Origin: an uncultured Lachnospiraceae bacterium
GTDB taxonomy: Bacteria; Bacillota; Clostridia; Lachnospirales; Lachnospiraceae
Assembly: GCA_947630925.1 (NCBI GenBank)
Contig: CANRJM010000001.1
Coordinates: 1-64,000, forward strand
Direction: 5' to 3'
DNA: 64,000 bases
The notes under the pieces were generated by a model that made no database searches, was not told where the DNA came from, and saw only the letters and a list, made by a program, of their open reading frames with translations. Positions 48,470 to 58,705 of the stretch are shown in pieces (within the stretch, counting starts at the first letter, position 1; each line of letters starts with the position of its first letter). Both the position numbers and the translations under genes were made by a program.

Positions 48470-50338
48470 ATGAAAAGATTGTGGAAATATATCAGAGAAT
48501 ACAAAAAAGAATGCATATCGGGACCCCTGTTTAAGCTGTTGGAGGCGGTATTTGATTTGATTGTGCCGTTGGTTATGGCGGCAATCATTGACTATGGGAT
48601 TGACAGGCAGGATAAGGGCTATATTATACGGTCAGGAGCCGTTTTGCTGATGCTTGCTTTCGTTGGCTTAGTCTGTTCCGTTACGGCGCAGTATTTTGCG
48701 GCGAAAGCGGCGGTTGGTTTTGCTGCAAATCTTCGCCATGCGCTGTTTGAGCATATTGAAACACTTTCGTTTGCAGAAATAGACAAACTTGGCGCTTCAA
48801 CGTTAATTACCAGGATGACGAGCGATATCAATCAGGTGCAGTCAGGAGTAAATATGGCGCTCCGCCTGTTTTTGCGTTCTCCTTTTATCGTAGCAGGCGC
48901 TATGCTCTGCGCTTTTTTCATTGATGTGCAGGCGGCGTTCATTTTTCTTGCAGCGATACCGGCGCTGACAGTTGTGATCTTTGGGATTATGAGGATTTGT
49001 ATGCCTCTCTATCAAATGGTACAGGGAGCGCTGGACCGTGTGCTTGGCAGTACGCGTGAGAATCTGACAGGCGTTCGCGTCATTCGGGCGTTTCACAGGG
49101 AAGAGGAAGAAGAGGAGGCCTATCGAAACGAAAATGATATGCTGGCAAAATCGCAGCTTTTTGTCGGAAGGATTTCCGCTCTGACAAATCCTGTAACCTA
49201 TGTTTTGATTAATTTTGCACTTGTGAGCCTTCTGTGGGTAGGCGGTATCCGTATCAATGTCGGCACGTTGTCGCAGGGAGAGGTTGTTGCGCTGATTAAC
49301 TATCTGTCGCAGATTCTGGCAGAACTCATTAAATTTGCCGATACCATTATACTTTCCAATAAGGCTGCGGCATGTGCAAAACGTATTCTGGCTGTTTTAG
49401 AAGAAGAATCTTCACTGGAGACGGTACGGCGGGAAGAACTGTCAGAGCCGCAGCGGGAAGAGTCGTCAAAGCCGCAGCGGGAAGAGATGTCAGAGCCGCA
49501 GCAGGAAGAGTCGTCAAAGCTACAGCGAGAAGAGCTGTCAAAGCCGCAACAGGAAGAGGACAATATAGAAGGAACTTCCTTTTCAGGAAGAGGAGGAAAG
49601 GTAGTTTTTGAAAATGTATCGCTTTGTTATCCGGGGGCGCAGGAGCCTTCTATAGAGAATGTAAGCTTTACGGCGAATCCGGGGGACACGATTGGAATTA
49701 TAGGAGGCACGGGTTCCGGAAAAAGCACGCTGGTCCATTTAATTCCCAGATTTTATGATGTAACAGCGGGCAGGGTATTTGTAGACGGCAGAGATGTCCG
49801 GGAGAGATCTTATCAGGAACTGCGAAACAGGATTGGCATCGTGATGCAGAAGGCAGTACTCTTCCAGGGAACGATACGTGACAATCTTTTATGGGGGAAT
49901 GAGAATGCGGGGGAGGATGAGCTTAAGGAGGCGTTGGAGCTTTCACAGTCCATGGAATTTGTAGCGAAGAAGAATAAGGGAATGGATTTCCGGGTAGAGC
50001 AGGGAGGAAGAAATCTGTCCGGCGGACAGAGACAGCGTCTTACGATTGCCAGAGCGCTGGTCCGTAAACCGCAGATCCTGATTTTGGATGACAGTACTTC
50101 GGCTCTTGATTATGCAACGGATGCAAAACTGCGGAAGGCATTGCAGTCCCTTACCTATCATCCTACTGTTTTTCTTGTTTCCCAGCGGACTTCCTCCATT
50201 TGCCATGCCGATCATATCCTGGTTCTGGAGGATGGAAAAGTAGTAGGAATGGGAACGCACGGGGAATTATTGAAACATTGTAAACTTTATCAGGAAATAC
50301 ATGCTTCGCAGTTTCAGCAGAAGGGAGAGGAAAGGTGA
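48470..50338 (+). CDS. ABC transporter ATP-binding/permease protein (exporter half 1)
   Basis: N-terminal TMD; GGTGSGKSTLVHL; NLSGGQRQRLTIARAL; ILILDDSTSALD. Confidence 0.94.
   Translation: MKRLWKYIREYKKECISGPLFKLLEAVFDLIVPLVMAAIIDYGIDRQDKGYIIRSGAVLLMLAFVGLVCSVTAQYFAAKAAVGFAANLRHALFEHIETLSFAEIDKLGASTLITRMTSDINQVQSGVNMALRLFLRSPFIVAGAMLCAFFIDVQAAFIFLAAIPALTVVIFGIMRICMPLYQMVQGALDRVLGSTRENLTGVRVIRAFHREEEEEEAYRNENDMLAKSQLFVGRISALTNPVTYVLINFALVSLLWVGGIRINVGTLSQGEVVALINYLSQILAELIKFADTIILSNKAAACAKRILAVLEEESSLETVRREELSEPQREESSKPQREEMSEPQQEESSKLQREELSKPQQEEDNIEGTSFSGRGGKVVFENVSLCYPGAQEPSIENVSFTANPGDTIGIIGGTGSGKSTLVHLIPRFYDVTAGRVFVDGRDVRERSYQELRNRIGIVMQKAVLFQGTIRDNLLWGNENAGEDELKEALELSQSMEFVAKKNKGMDFRVEQGGRNLSGGQRQRLTIARALVRKPQILILDDSTSALDYATDAKLRKALQSLTYHPTVFLVSQRTSSICHADHILVLEDGKVVGMGTHGELLKHCKLYQEIHASQFQQKGEER
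49433..49552 (+). repeat. Five in-frame 24-bp tandem repeats (EE[LSM]S[EK]PQ[RQ])
   Basis: GAAGAACTGTCAGAGCCGCAGCGG and four variants in register in the TMD-NBD linker. Confidence 0.93.
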
Positions 50339-52098
50339 AAACATATAGCAGAAAAAGCACAATTCAAAAGGTTCTGTCTTATATCAGGCGTTACTGGCTG
50401 CTTATGTTCTGTTCTCTGGCATTTGCGGCAATCACGGTCGTGCTTACACTATACCTTCCGATTTTAACCGGGAATGCAGTAGACCTTATGCTGGAAAAGG
50501 GAAAAGTAAACTTTGCAGCATTAAAGGAATTGTTAATACGCATGGCGGTTATTATCATTTTTACCGGCATTGCACAGTGGCTGATGAATATAGCGAATAA
50601 CCGGATGACGTATTTGGTTGTCCGGGATATCAGAAAAGACGCCTTTCATAAGATACAGAAACTGCCGCTTTCCTATCTGGATCGTCATCCGACAGGAGAT
50701 TTGGTCAGCCGGATGATCGCAGACGCCGATCAGTTTGCGGACGGCTTACTGATGGGATTTACACAGGCTTTTTCAGGGATATTAACGATATTGGGCACAC
50801 TGGCGTTTATGCTCCGGATTAATATCTGGATCACGTTAGTTGTTGTCCTGGTAACGCCGCTCTCTTTCTTTGCGGCGGCATTTATTGCGAAAAGGACACA
50901 TATTATGTTCCGCAGGCAGTCGGAAATAAGGGGAGAGCAGACCGGCCTGGTGGAGGAGATGATTGGAAATCAGAAGATCGTGCAGGCATATGGCTATGAG
51001 CGGAGGGCGATGGAGCGTTTTGATGAAATCAATGGAAGGTTGCAGAAAATTGCCCTGCAGGCTACTTTTTTTTCTTCCATTACCAATCCTACAACACGTT
51101 TTGTCAACAATCTGGTCTATGCCGGCGTCGGTATGGCGGGAGCGTTTTTTGCTATGAGCGGAATGCTCAGTGTAGGACAGCTTTCCTGTTTTTTAAGCTA
51201 TGCGAATCAGTACACAAAACCGTTTAATGAAATTTCCGGCGTCATTACAGAATTACAGAATGCGCTTACCTGTGCCGGAAGAATTTTTGAACTGATGGAG
51301 GAAGAGCCGGAATCGCCGGATGCAGACTCCGCGGAATGGATTGGACGGGCGGAAGGAAATATTTTATTTGATCATGTGAGTTTCTCTTATACAGAGAAGA
51401 AACCTCTGATACAGGATTTGCATTTAAAGGTAACGACCGGACAGAGGGTGGCCATTGTAGGTCCAACCGGCTGCGGCAAGACAACGCTGATTAATTTAAT
51501 GATGCGGTTTTATGATGTAACAAAAGGAGCAATCCGGATGGATGGCAGGGATATCCGTGATTTAAAAAGGGAGAATCTGCGCGGCCAGTATGGTATGGTG
51601 CTGCAGGAAACATGGTTAAAGGAAGGCACCATATTGGACAATATTCTGTTTGGAAGAAAAGATGCAACAAGAGAAGAAGCAATCGAAGCGGCAAAGTTAT
51701 CGCATGCCCACAGTTTCATCAAACGCCTTCCGAAAGGATATGATACGCTGATTTGTGAAAATGGAGAAAATCTTTCCCAGGGACAGCGTCAGCTTCTATG
51801 CATTGCCCGTGTGATTTTGTGTAAACCGGAGATTTTAATTCTGGATGAGGCGACTTCTTCGATTGATACCAGAACAGAACTGCAGATTCAAAGCGCCTTT
51901 CAAAAACTGATGGAAGGACATACCAGTTTTATTGTGGCACATCGGCTCTCTACCATACAGAATGCAGACGTCATTCTGGTAATGAAGGATGGAAAAATCT
52001 TAGAGAAGGGAAGGCATGAGGAGCTTTTGGAAAAGAAGGGATTTTATGAGGAATTGTATATGAGCCAGTTTGCCGTCCCGTCATTGAAAAAAATCTGA
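50335..52098 (+). CDS. ABC transporter ATP-binding/permease protein (exporter half 2)
   Basis: GTG start overlapping the preceding stop (GTGA); GPTGCGKTTLINL; NLSQGQRQLLCIARVIL; ILILDEATSSID. Confidence 0.94.
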   Translation: MKTYSRKSTIQKVLSYIRRYWLLMFCSLAFAAITVVLTLYLPILTGNAVDLMLEKGKVNFAALKELLIRMAVIIIFTGIAQWLMNIANNRMTYLVVRDIRKDAFHKIQKLPLSYLDRHPTGDLVSRMIADADQFADGLLMGFTQAFSGILTILGTLAFMLRINIWITLVVVLVTPLSFFAAAFIAKRTHIMFRRQSEIRGEQTGLVEEMIGNQKIVQAYGYERRAMERFDEINGRLQKIALQATFFSSITNPTTRFVNNLVYAGVGMAGAFFAMSGMLSVGQLSCFLSYANQYTKPFNEISGVITELQNALTCAGRIFELMEEEPESPDADSAEWIGRAEGNILFDHVSFSYTEKKPLIQDLHLKVTTGQRVAIVGPTGCGKTTLINLMMRFYDVTKGAIRMDGRDIRDLKRENLRGQYGMVLQETWLKEGTILDNILFGRKDATREEAIEAAKLSHAHSFIKRLPKGYDTLICENGENLSQGQRQLLCIARVILCKPEILILDEATSSIDTRTELQIQSAFQKLMEGHTSFIVAHRLSTIQNADVILVMKDGKILEKGRHEELLEKKGFYEELYMSQFAVPSLKKI

Positions 52099-52163
52099 TA
52101 TAAAGATTGCAGACAGGCATATTGTTTTCGGTTTTAGCGGATAATACAGATAGCAAAAACTGT

Positions 52164-52192
52164 TTGCAATTACTACTGTTATATGTTAATAT
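52164..52192 (+). promoter_or_regulatory. Putative promoter TTGCAA-N17-TAATAT for the surface-glycan cluster
   Basis: Hexamers with 17-nt spacer, about 80 nt upstream of the first GT gene. Confidence 0.45.
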
Positions 52193-52270
52193 AACTTCCG
52201 GAGTTGCTGCAAAATATAAATATGGGGAAGAATCGCTCTTTTTAATAAAAGCAGCAGAAAAGCAGGTGTA

Positions 52271-53392
52271 ATGAAAGAACAGAAAATCAGATTATCTGTC
52301 ATCATTCCAATGTATCAGGCAGAGCAGTACATTGCTGAATGTCTGCAGAGCGTAATATCGCAGGGAATTGACGGGTTGGAGATATTATGCGTTGATGATG
52401 GTTCCAGCGATCAGACTTGTACGGTGGTGGAGTCTTTTGCTATGGAGAATCCCATTGTTACGTTGATACGATGCATGCATGGAGGCGTCAGCAGAGCGCG
52501 CAATGCAGGGATTAAAAGGGCAAAGGGGAAATACTTGCTCTTTTTGGATGCAGATGACAGGTTATGTGCCGGAAAACTGCCAAAGGTATTAAGAATGGCG
52601 GAAAAGCGGGATGTAGATATCGTTGTTTTTGCGGGGACGACTAGTGAGCCGTATGAAACGCCCTATTGGATCAGGGTTGCATTTTCTCCGCGGAGACGCG
52701 TTTATCATAGTGTTTCTCCGGAGATTTTACAGGAGCGGGCTGCAAGACCATCTGCCTGCAATAAACTGTATAGAAGGCGGCTGTTACAGGAACATGGGAT
52801 TTATTTTGATGAGGAATTGACATTAGCGGAGGATCATGAAATGCAGTTTCTCATTTTTCCTATTGCGCAGAAAGTGATCTTTACCAACTGCCGGTTGTAT
52901 TATTATCGGATCCATCAGGCATCTTCGGCAGTGGGAAAGGCGGAAAAGAACCATCCCGCAAGGCTGCAGATTCATCTGCTGGCAATGAGGAAAGTCTATG
53001 AGAAATGGAAGTCATGCGGTTTTTGGCAGGACTCCGCTTTTCGGAGGGTCTATGCCCAATGTTTTTTGGATTTTCTGTTTGAGGAGTTATATGAACTGCA
53101 GGGGGAAATGCGTCGGGAGTTTGCAGTTCAGTTATATAATGATTTAATGGAACGGTTTGGAGACACACCGGAAGATTTGGGGGAATGGATAAGAGAGACA
53201 GAAATTTTGGCCTTTTATGAAGAAGGCAGATTAAAAGAGGCGGAGGAGAGACTGAAAAACATGCGGGAGTTTTCTATGGGGAAAAGATTGTATCTGAAAC
53301 TGTCTGCACCGGTTCGATACTGTCAAAAGGCAGGACTCCGCTCAGCCGGCGAACACTATATTGGAAAGCTGTTGGGAAAGCAGGAATACTAA
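52271..53392 (+). CDS. Glycosyltransferase family 2
   Basis: LSVIIPMYQAEQYIAECLQSVISQGIDGLEILCVDDGSSDQT...GVSRARNAGIKRAKGKYLLFLDADD. Confidence 0.94.
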   Translation: MKEQKIRLSVIIPMYQAEQYIAECLQSVISQGIDGLEILCVDDGSSDQTCTVVESFAMENPIVTLIRCMHGGVSRARNAGIKRAKGKYLLFLDADDRLCAGKLPKVLRMAEKRDVDIVVFAGTTSEPYETPYWIRVAFSPRRRVYHSVSPEILQERAARPSACNKLYRRRLLQEHGIYFDEELTLAEDHEMQFLIFPIAQKVIFTNCRLYYYRIHQASSAVGKAEKNHPARLQIHLLAMRKVYEKWKSCGFWQDSAFRRVYAQCFLDFLFEELYELQGEMRREFAVQLYNDLMERFGDTPEDLGEWIRETEILAFYEEGRLKEAEERLKNMREFSMGKRLYLKLSAPVRYCQKAGLRSAGEHYIGKLLGKQEY

Positions 53393-53412
53393 TTGGAAGG
53401 AGAAATCAATAT

Positions 53413-56028
53413 ATGAAACAGGACTATCTGATATCAGTGATTATCCCAATCTATAATGCAGAGAAATATTTAGAGGAATGTCTGGAATCCGTTTACCGCC
53501 AGACTATGGAGGAAAGCCAATATGAAATCGTAGCGGTTGACGACGGTTCCACGGACGGAAGCAGAGAAATCTGCAAAAAATATGAAAATAAAGAGAATTT
53601 TCAATATATTTATCAGGAGAATGCAGGTGTTTCCAGAGCCAGAAATCATGGTATACAGCAGGCAAAGGGGAAATATTTGCTTTTTTTGGACAGCGATGAT
53701 TTTCTTGCGGAAAATACGCTCTCTGAAACAACGGCTTTTTTTGAAAAGTGCTATGACGAGGTCGATATTTTAACGTACCCGTTGTATTTTATGGATAAAG
53801 CGGGAAATCAAACGCCACACTTCCGAAACAGATTTTTAACGGGCGAGGGAGTCTATAAAATATCAAATTTAGATTATTTAGCGCTTACTTCTATGAATGT
53901 GGTTGTGAAAAATCGCTTTTCTGACAATCCGTTGTTTTTGGAAGGGATACGATTTGACGAAGATATTGAGTATTGCGCAGAAAATGTTTTAGGAAAAAAT
54001 GGTTACGCCTATATCGACAAGGGCGCGTATATATACAGAAAACATGGCATGAATGTTACGTCTAATGGCAAAGCATATTATTCCTATGCAGACTTCATAT
54101 ATGTTTATCAATACCTTTTGGGAAAGTACAAAAATACAGAAAACCGGAATTTGTATATGCAAAGCCTGCTTGTGAATGAACTTGGTTGGAAAATAACGTC
54201 GGATGTTATACTCCCATATCATTATAAGGGAGAGGAGTATCAGGCGGCGATGAAAAAAATTTCCGAAGTGTTTCAAATCGTCGGGGACGACATTTTGTTC
54301 CATCATCCCAATATGAACGTTTATAAAAGTTTATATTGTCTGCGTCTTTTTGGAACAGGCGATTTGACCTATCGCAGGGAAAATAGTTTTTTATCCGTTT
54401 ATCATAATGAGAAGCTGGTATGCGCGCATCAGTCCATTGACATTGTTCTCAACCGTTTTCAGGTTTTGCGGGATGAAATAGAACTGATTGGCTATTTAAA
54501 ATCGCCGATTTTCCTGTTTTCCAACAAACCAAAGCTTTTTTTGAAAAAAAACAGGGAAAAAGAGAGGGAAATGGAGCTTTTCCAGTCTTCCTGGAGCTAT
54601 TTTCAGGCAAAGGACAAGACCGCCCTGTTTTGGGGATTTCATATTCGGATTCCGTTGGAGGAGCGGCTGCAGTTTACTTTGCTTCCATCATTAGACGGAG
54701 AATTTTTGAGATATCATTATTATTTTATGCCGCAGACGATTTTTAATGCAAGGGCCGGAAGGAACTGGTTTACCTACAAGGAATACCTGATAGAATATGA
54801 GAATCTTTCTTTCCGCTGCCGTTTATCCAATCGAAAGGAAATAGCGGACAGGCGGAAGGCATGTAATGCAGAATACTTCAGGCAGAATAAAAAATTCTGG
54901 CTGGTCAGGAAAGGGACGCAGATGCTGGAGAAAAGGAACCGGCGTATCTGGTTGTATTACGATTGCAAAGGCGTTAAAAAGGATAATGGATATTATCAGT
55001 TTATCCATGATTTTGAAAAGAGAGACGGCATTGAGCGCTATTATGTAACAAACAACGATGCGGAATTTAACCGCGGGCTGTTTTCCCCGAAACAGAAAAA
55101 ACATGTCATACAGTTTGGCAGCCCCAAACATAAATTTTACTATCTGCTCTGTGAGAAGGTTATTACGGCGTTTATTGAGATCAAGAATTATATGCCGTAT
55201 GACTGGAATACCTATGCCCACTATATGGATTTCGCGCATTTTGAGGTGATCTATTTACAGCACGGTATCTTACATGCCCATATGCCTTGGAAATATTCTT
55301 TAGACAGGCAGCAAATCAACCGGGAAGTGATTTCAACCACATACGAATATGATAATTTTACAGAAAACTATGTATTTGACGATAAAAGCCTGATTCGGTG
55401 CGGTATGCCGCGCTATGATCATATCGATACGGACAGGCGGCCCAAGAAAAAAATCCTGTATGCTCCTTCCTGGCGCAACTGGCTGATAGGAACAGATGAA
55501 AACGGGGACTGGGCGCCGATACGGAAATCATTTTTAACATCTGTATTTTTTACAGAGGTTCAAAAATTTTTAACCAGTCCAAAACTGCATCAGTTATTGC
55601 AGGAGAGCGGATATGTGTTGGAATTAAAATTGCACCCTATTTTTTCTGTCTACCGGGACTGTTTTGACTTTTTAACGGGAGCGGTATCTATGGCAGAGGA
55701 AAATGTGGATGAGACAGAATATGCGGTCTGTATTACGGATTTTTCATCTTTTTATTTTGATTTCTTATATTTGAAACGGGATATTATATATTTTGTACCG
55801 GACAGAGCGCTCTTTGACGCCGGACTCAATATTTACCGGGAGTTGGATATCCCGTATGAGGATGGGTTTGGACCATATACGGAGACGGCGGAGGAGCTGA
55901 TTGGAATACTGGAGGATATGCTTGGCAGGGAAGAACGCTCGGATCCGTACCGGGAGAAAAAGGAAGGCTTGTTTTATTACTATGATAATCATCAGTGTGA
56001 CAGGATTTATGAAGAGCTGATGAAATAG
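53413..56028 (+). CDS. Bifunctional GT2 - CDP-glycerol glycerophosphotransferase (TagF-like) fusion
   Basis: N-terminal GT2 (ISVIIPIYNAEKYLEECLESVYRQT..LFLDSDD). C-terminal LQHGILHAHMPWKY..KKILYAPSWRNWL..LELKLHPIF..CITDFSSFYFDFLYLKRDIIYFVPDR. Confidence 0.88.
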   Translation: MKQDYLISVIIPIYNAEKYLEECLESVYRQTMEESQYEIVAVDDGSTDGSREICKKYENKENFQYIYQENAGVSRARNHGIQQAKGKYLLFLDSDDFLAENTLSETTAFFEKCYDEVDILTYPLYFMDKAGNQTPHFRNRFLTGEGVYKISNLDYLALTSMNVVVKNRFSDNPLFLEGIRFDEDIEYCAENVLGKNGYAYIDKGAYIYRKHGMNVTSNGKAYYSYADFIYVYQYLLGKYKNTENRNLYMQSLLVNELGWKITSDVILPYHYKGEEYQAAMKKISEVFQIVGDDILFHHPNMNVYKSLYCLRLFGTGDLTYRRENSFLSVYHNEKLVCAHQSIDIVLNRFQVLRDEIELIGYLKSPIFLFSNKPKLFLKKNREKEREMELFQSSWSYFQAKDKTALFWGFHIRIPLEERLQFTLLPSLDGEFLRYHYYFMPQTIFNARAGRNWFTYKEYLIEYENLSFRCRLSNRKEIADRRKACNAEYFRQNKKFWLVRKGTQMLEKRNRRIWLYYDCKGVKKDNGYYQFIHDFEKRDGIERYYVTNNDAEFNRGLFSPKQKKHVIQFGSPKHKFYYLLCEKVITAFIEIKNYMPYDWNTYAHYMDFAHFEVIYLQHGILHAHMPWKYSLDRQQINREVISTTYEYDNFTENYVFDDKSLIRCGMPRYDHIDTDRRPKKKILYAPSWRNWLIGTDENGDWAPIRKSFLTSVFFTEVQKFLTSPKLHQLLQESGYVLELKLHPIFSVYRDCFDFLTGAVSMAEENVDETEYAVCITDFSSFYFDFLYLKRDIIYFVPDRALFDAGLNIYRELDIPYEDGFGPYTETAEELIGILEDMLGREERSDPYREKKEGLFYYYDNHQCDRIYEELMK

Positions 56029-56061
56029 TAACAGGTAATGGCAAGAGAAGGGAGGCAGAAG

Positions 56062-57768
56062 ATGAGAGAGGAAAAGAAATTGTTCCTTTGGGATATTTGT
56101 GAACTTATCATGCTATATCTTTTGTGCGTTATTTTGCTGGTTGCCGTCACTTATCTTGTAAGGCTTCCGTTGACAGGATTACAGATGATAGCGGGCGCCG
56201 TACTTTCCATTGCGGTCTGGGGGAGCAGGCATAGGAGGCTGCCGGTAAAAGTAATGATGGCAGTTGTTCTCGGTTTTCTGCTTGCCCTTACGCTGCTTAC
56301 CCTTTTCTGTGGAAAACGGGTAGACAGTGCATGGGACGCCAATACGTATCATAAGCTGTCAATCGGGCAGATGAAGGATGGTTGGAATCCTGTCTATGAG
56401 ACCGGACAGAGTTTTTTTATGGAAAAGAAAAACGGGACGGAAGCACAGGCGGATAAGGAGCAGTGGTCAACTTATTATCCGAAAGCGACATGGTATTTTG
56501 CCGCGGCAATGTATTGCCTGACGGGCAATATTGAAACTGGTAAGGTAATTAATTTTTTGTTCATATTTGCGACTTATGGTATCTGCTATGACTATTTACG
56601 GCGACGGTTTTCTTCAACCGGGATAGCGGCAGTGGTTGCTTTTTTTCTGGCGGTAACCCCGGTCAGCCTGGTTCAGATACAGTCTTATTATCTGGACGGT
56701 ATTTTAGCAAATATATTTACGATCGCCGTAGTCATGCTTGTTGCCATATCCGATCGGAAGTATCGGCGGGATGTAAAAGATCTGTTTTTGATGTTGGGCG
56801 CTTCTATCATCATTGGCGGCAATTTAAAATATACCGGGTTGATTTTTCTTGGATTTTTCTGCGCCGCTTTTTATATTTACTGGCTGATCTTATGTTGGAA
56901 ACGGAAACGGCAGCAGTTTCTATATAGTATGAAGCGTTTAACCATTTGGTATGCGATTGTTGTGGCGCTTACCGTTGGGATTGTGGGCGCATCCTCTTAT
57001 GTAAGAAATACCGTTCAGGACGGGAATCCGTTTTATCCTTTGCTGGGAAAGGACAAGATTAATCTTTTAGCGCCGTTTGCGCCGGATTCCTTTCAGGAGA
57101 CAAACGGTTATGTGGATTATCTCAAAATGTTTTTTTCGAAAGTGGATAATGTGGATAAAGATCCGATTCAATACAAAATACCATTTACCTGTGAAAAACA
57201 GGAATTTGATATTTATGCCTTAGATATACGGAGAGGCGGTTTTGGACCGTTGTTTAGCGGGATTGCATTAGTCTGCGGTCTGATTCTCCTTCATGCCTTG
57301 TTCTGGTTGTGGAAATGTGAGAAGGATACTTTCTGGCCGTTAGCGCTTATCACAGCTCTGTCGGTATTGTTGACAGGCATTACAGACGGAAGCTGGTGGG
57401 CGAGATATTCGCCTTATGTCTGGTTTATTGTCGTGGTGGGAGCGCTTATTCTGCTTTTGTTTGTCCGAAGACATACGCAGCCGATATACCGGATTTTTTC
57501 CGCATTGATTCTATGCCTGATGCTTATCAACCTTCTTCCGTTTATGAAATATCCTTTTGCCTATGCGTCGGAGAACAGCAGGCAGATCAAAGAGAGTTTA
57601 ACGGAAGTTTCCGGTCGGGCGATTTATGTCTATTTTGATGCGGAATGGTGGGGCAGCGTTTATAATCTGGAGGATTGCGGCATCCGTTATCAGATTGTAT
57701 ACGACAGGGAAAAATATTCATGTGAAAACCATATTCCGGCGCTTCATTTATATTATGCGTATCAATGA
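56062..57768 (+). CDS. Polytopic membrane protein, GT-C/GT39-like glycosyltransferase
   Basis: Multiple TM helices; WDANTYHKLSIGQMKDGWNP acidic loop after TM; start 56062 behind GGGAGG. Confidence 0.7.
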   Translation: MREEKKLFLWDICELIMLYLLCVILLVAVTYLVRLPLTGLQMIAGAVLSIAVWGSRHRRLPVKVMMAVVLGFLLALTLLTLFCGKRVDSAWDANTYHKLSIGQMKDGWNPVYETGQSFFMEKKNGTEAQADKEQWSTYYPKATWYFAAAMYCLTGNIETGKVINFLFIFATYGICYDYLRRRFSSTGIAAVVAFFLAVTPVSLVQIQSYYLDGILANIFTIAVVMLVAISDRKYRRDVKDLFLMLGASIIIGGNLKYTGLIFLGFFCAAFYIYWLILCWKRKRQQFLYSMKRLTIWYAIVVALTVGIVGASSYVRNTVQDGNPFYPLLGKDKINLLAPFAPDSFQETNGYVDYLKMFFSKVDNVDKDPIQYKIPFTCEKQEFDIYALDIRRGGFGPLFSGIALVCGLILLHALFWLWKCEKDTFWPLALITALSVLLTGITDGSWWARYSPYVWFIVVVGALILLLFVRRHTQPIYRIFSALILCLMLINLLPFMKYPFAYASENSRQIKESLTEVSGRAIYVYFDAEWWGSVYNLEDCGIRYQIVYDREKYSCENHIPALHLYYAYQ

Positions 57769-57815
57769 GAAAACAGGAGATTGCCGGAATCAGCAAAACA
57801 GGAGAGGAGAAGTTT

Positions 57816-58691
57816 ATGAAAACGTATATCCAATTATTAAGGGTACATCATTGGGTAAAAAACGGACTGATTTTGCTTCCTTTGTTTTTTAGCGGAAATT
57901 TTTTCCGGAATAATTTGCTCATTACCGCTTTTTTGGGAACAGCGGCGTTTTGCATGTTGACCTCGGTGGTCTATATCATGAATGACCTAAAGGATATTGA
58001 GAAAGATAAAGCGCATAGTACGAAGCGTAACCGTCCGCTGGCGTCCGGAGCAGTCTCAAAGAAATGCGCGGTTATGCTCGCTGTCGTACTGTTTGCGTTT
58101 AGTTTTTTACTGATTGGCGTTGCGACAGGCTGGCGATTGACCTGGTCTCCGGTTATTATGTTGTTATACTTTGCGATCAATATAGGTTACAGTCTTTTTG
58201 GAATGAAAAATATTCCTATTCTGGATGTTGTGATACTGGTTTCCGGGTTTTTCCTGCGCGTGCTTTTCGGCGCTGTTTTATGCCGGATTGTCATTTCCAA
58301 CTGGTTGTATCTGACCGTGATCGCCATTGCCTTTTACATGGGATTGGGGAAACGGCGGAATGAAATACTGCGCGAGTCGCAGGGGCAGTCTACCAGAGGT
58401 GTGCTGCAAAAGTATACGTCAGACTTTTTAGATAAAAATATGTATATGTGTCTAAGCCTTGCCATTGTATTTTATTCCCTTTGGACGATTGACGCTGTTA
58501 CCGTGGCGTCTTATGGCACAGATAAACTGAGTTATACGGTTCCGCTCATTATTGTCATGTGCATGAAGTACAGCCTGACTGTGGAGGGAAGCTCCGATGG
58601 AGATCCGGTTAATGTTATTTTAGGAGATAAGATATTAATGATATTAGGAATTTTATATCTTTTCGTTATTGTTGGACTGCGTTGCATATGA
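57816..58691 (+). CDS. UbiA-family prenyltransferase, decaprenyl-phosphate phosphoribosyltransferase-like
   Basis: LLRVHHWVKNGLILLPLFFSGNFF; MNDLKDIEKDKAHSTKRNRPLASGAVS (NDxxDxxxDxxHxTKRxRP motif). Confidence 0.85.
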   Translation: MKTYIQLLRVHHWVKNGLILLPLFFSGNFFRNNLLITAFLGTAAFCMLTSVVYIMNDLKDIEKDKAHSTKRNRPLASGAVSKKCAVMLAVVLFAFSFLLIGVATGWRLTWSPVIMLLYFAINIGYSLFGMKNIPILDVVILVSGFFLRVLFGAVLCRIVISNWLYLTVIAIAFYMGLGKRRNEILRESQGQSTRGVLQKYTSDFLDKNMYMCLSLAIVFYSLWTIDAVTVASYGTDKLSYTVPLIIVMCMKYSLTVEGSSDGDPVNVILGDKILMILGILYLFVIVGLRCI

Positions 58692-58705
58692 GAAGGGAGA
58701 TTAAT

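Noticed and set aside
49433-49552. Possible CRISPR-like repeat array
   Set aside because: Repeats are contiguous, in frame and without spacers; they are a coding tandem repeat.
49300-49611. Ser/Cys-rich (minus) and Ala/Arg-rich (plus) repeat ORFs
   Set aside because: Off-frame translations of the 24-bp repeats in the ABC exporter linker.
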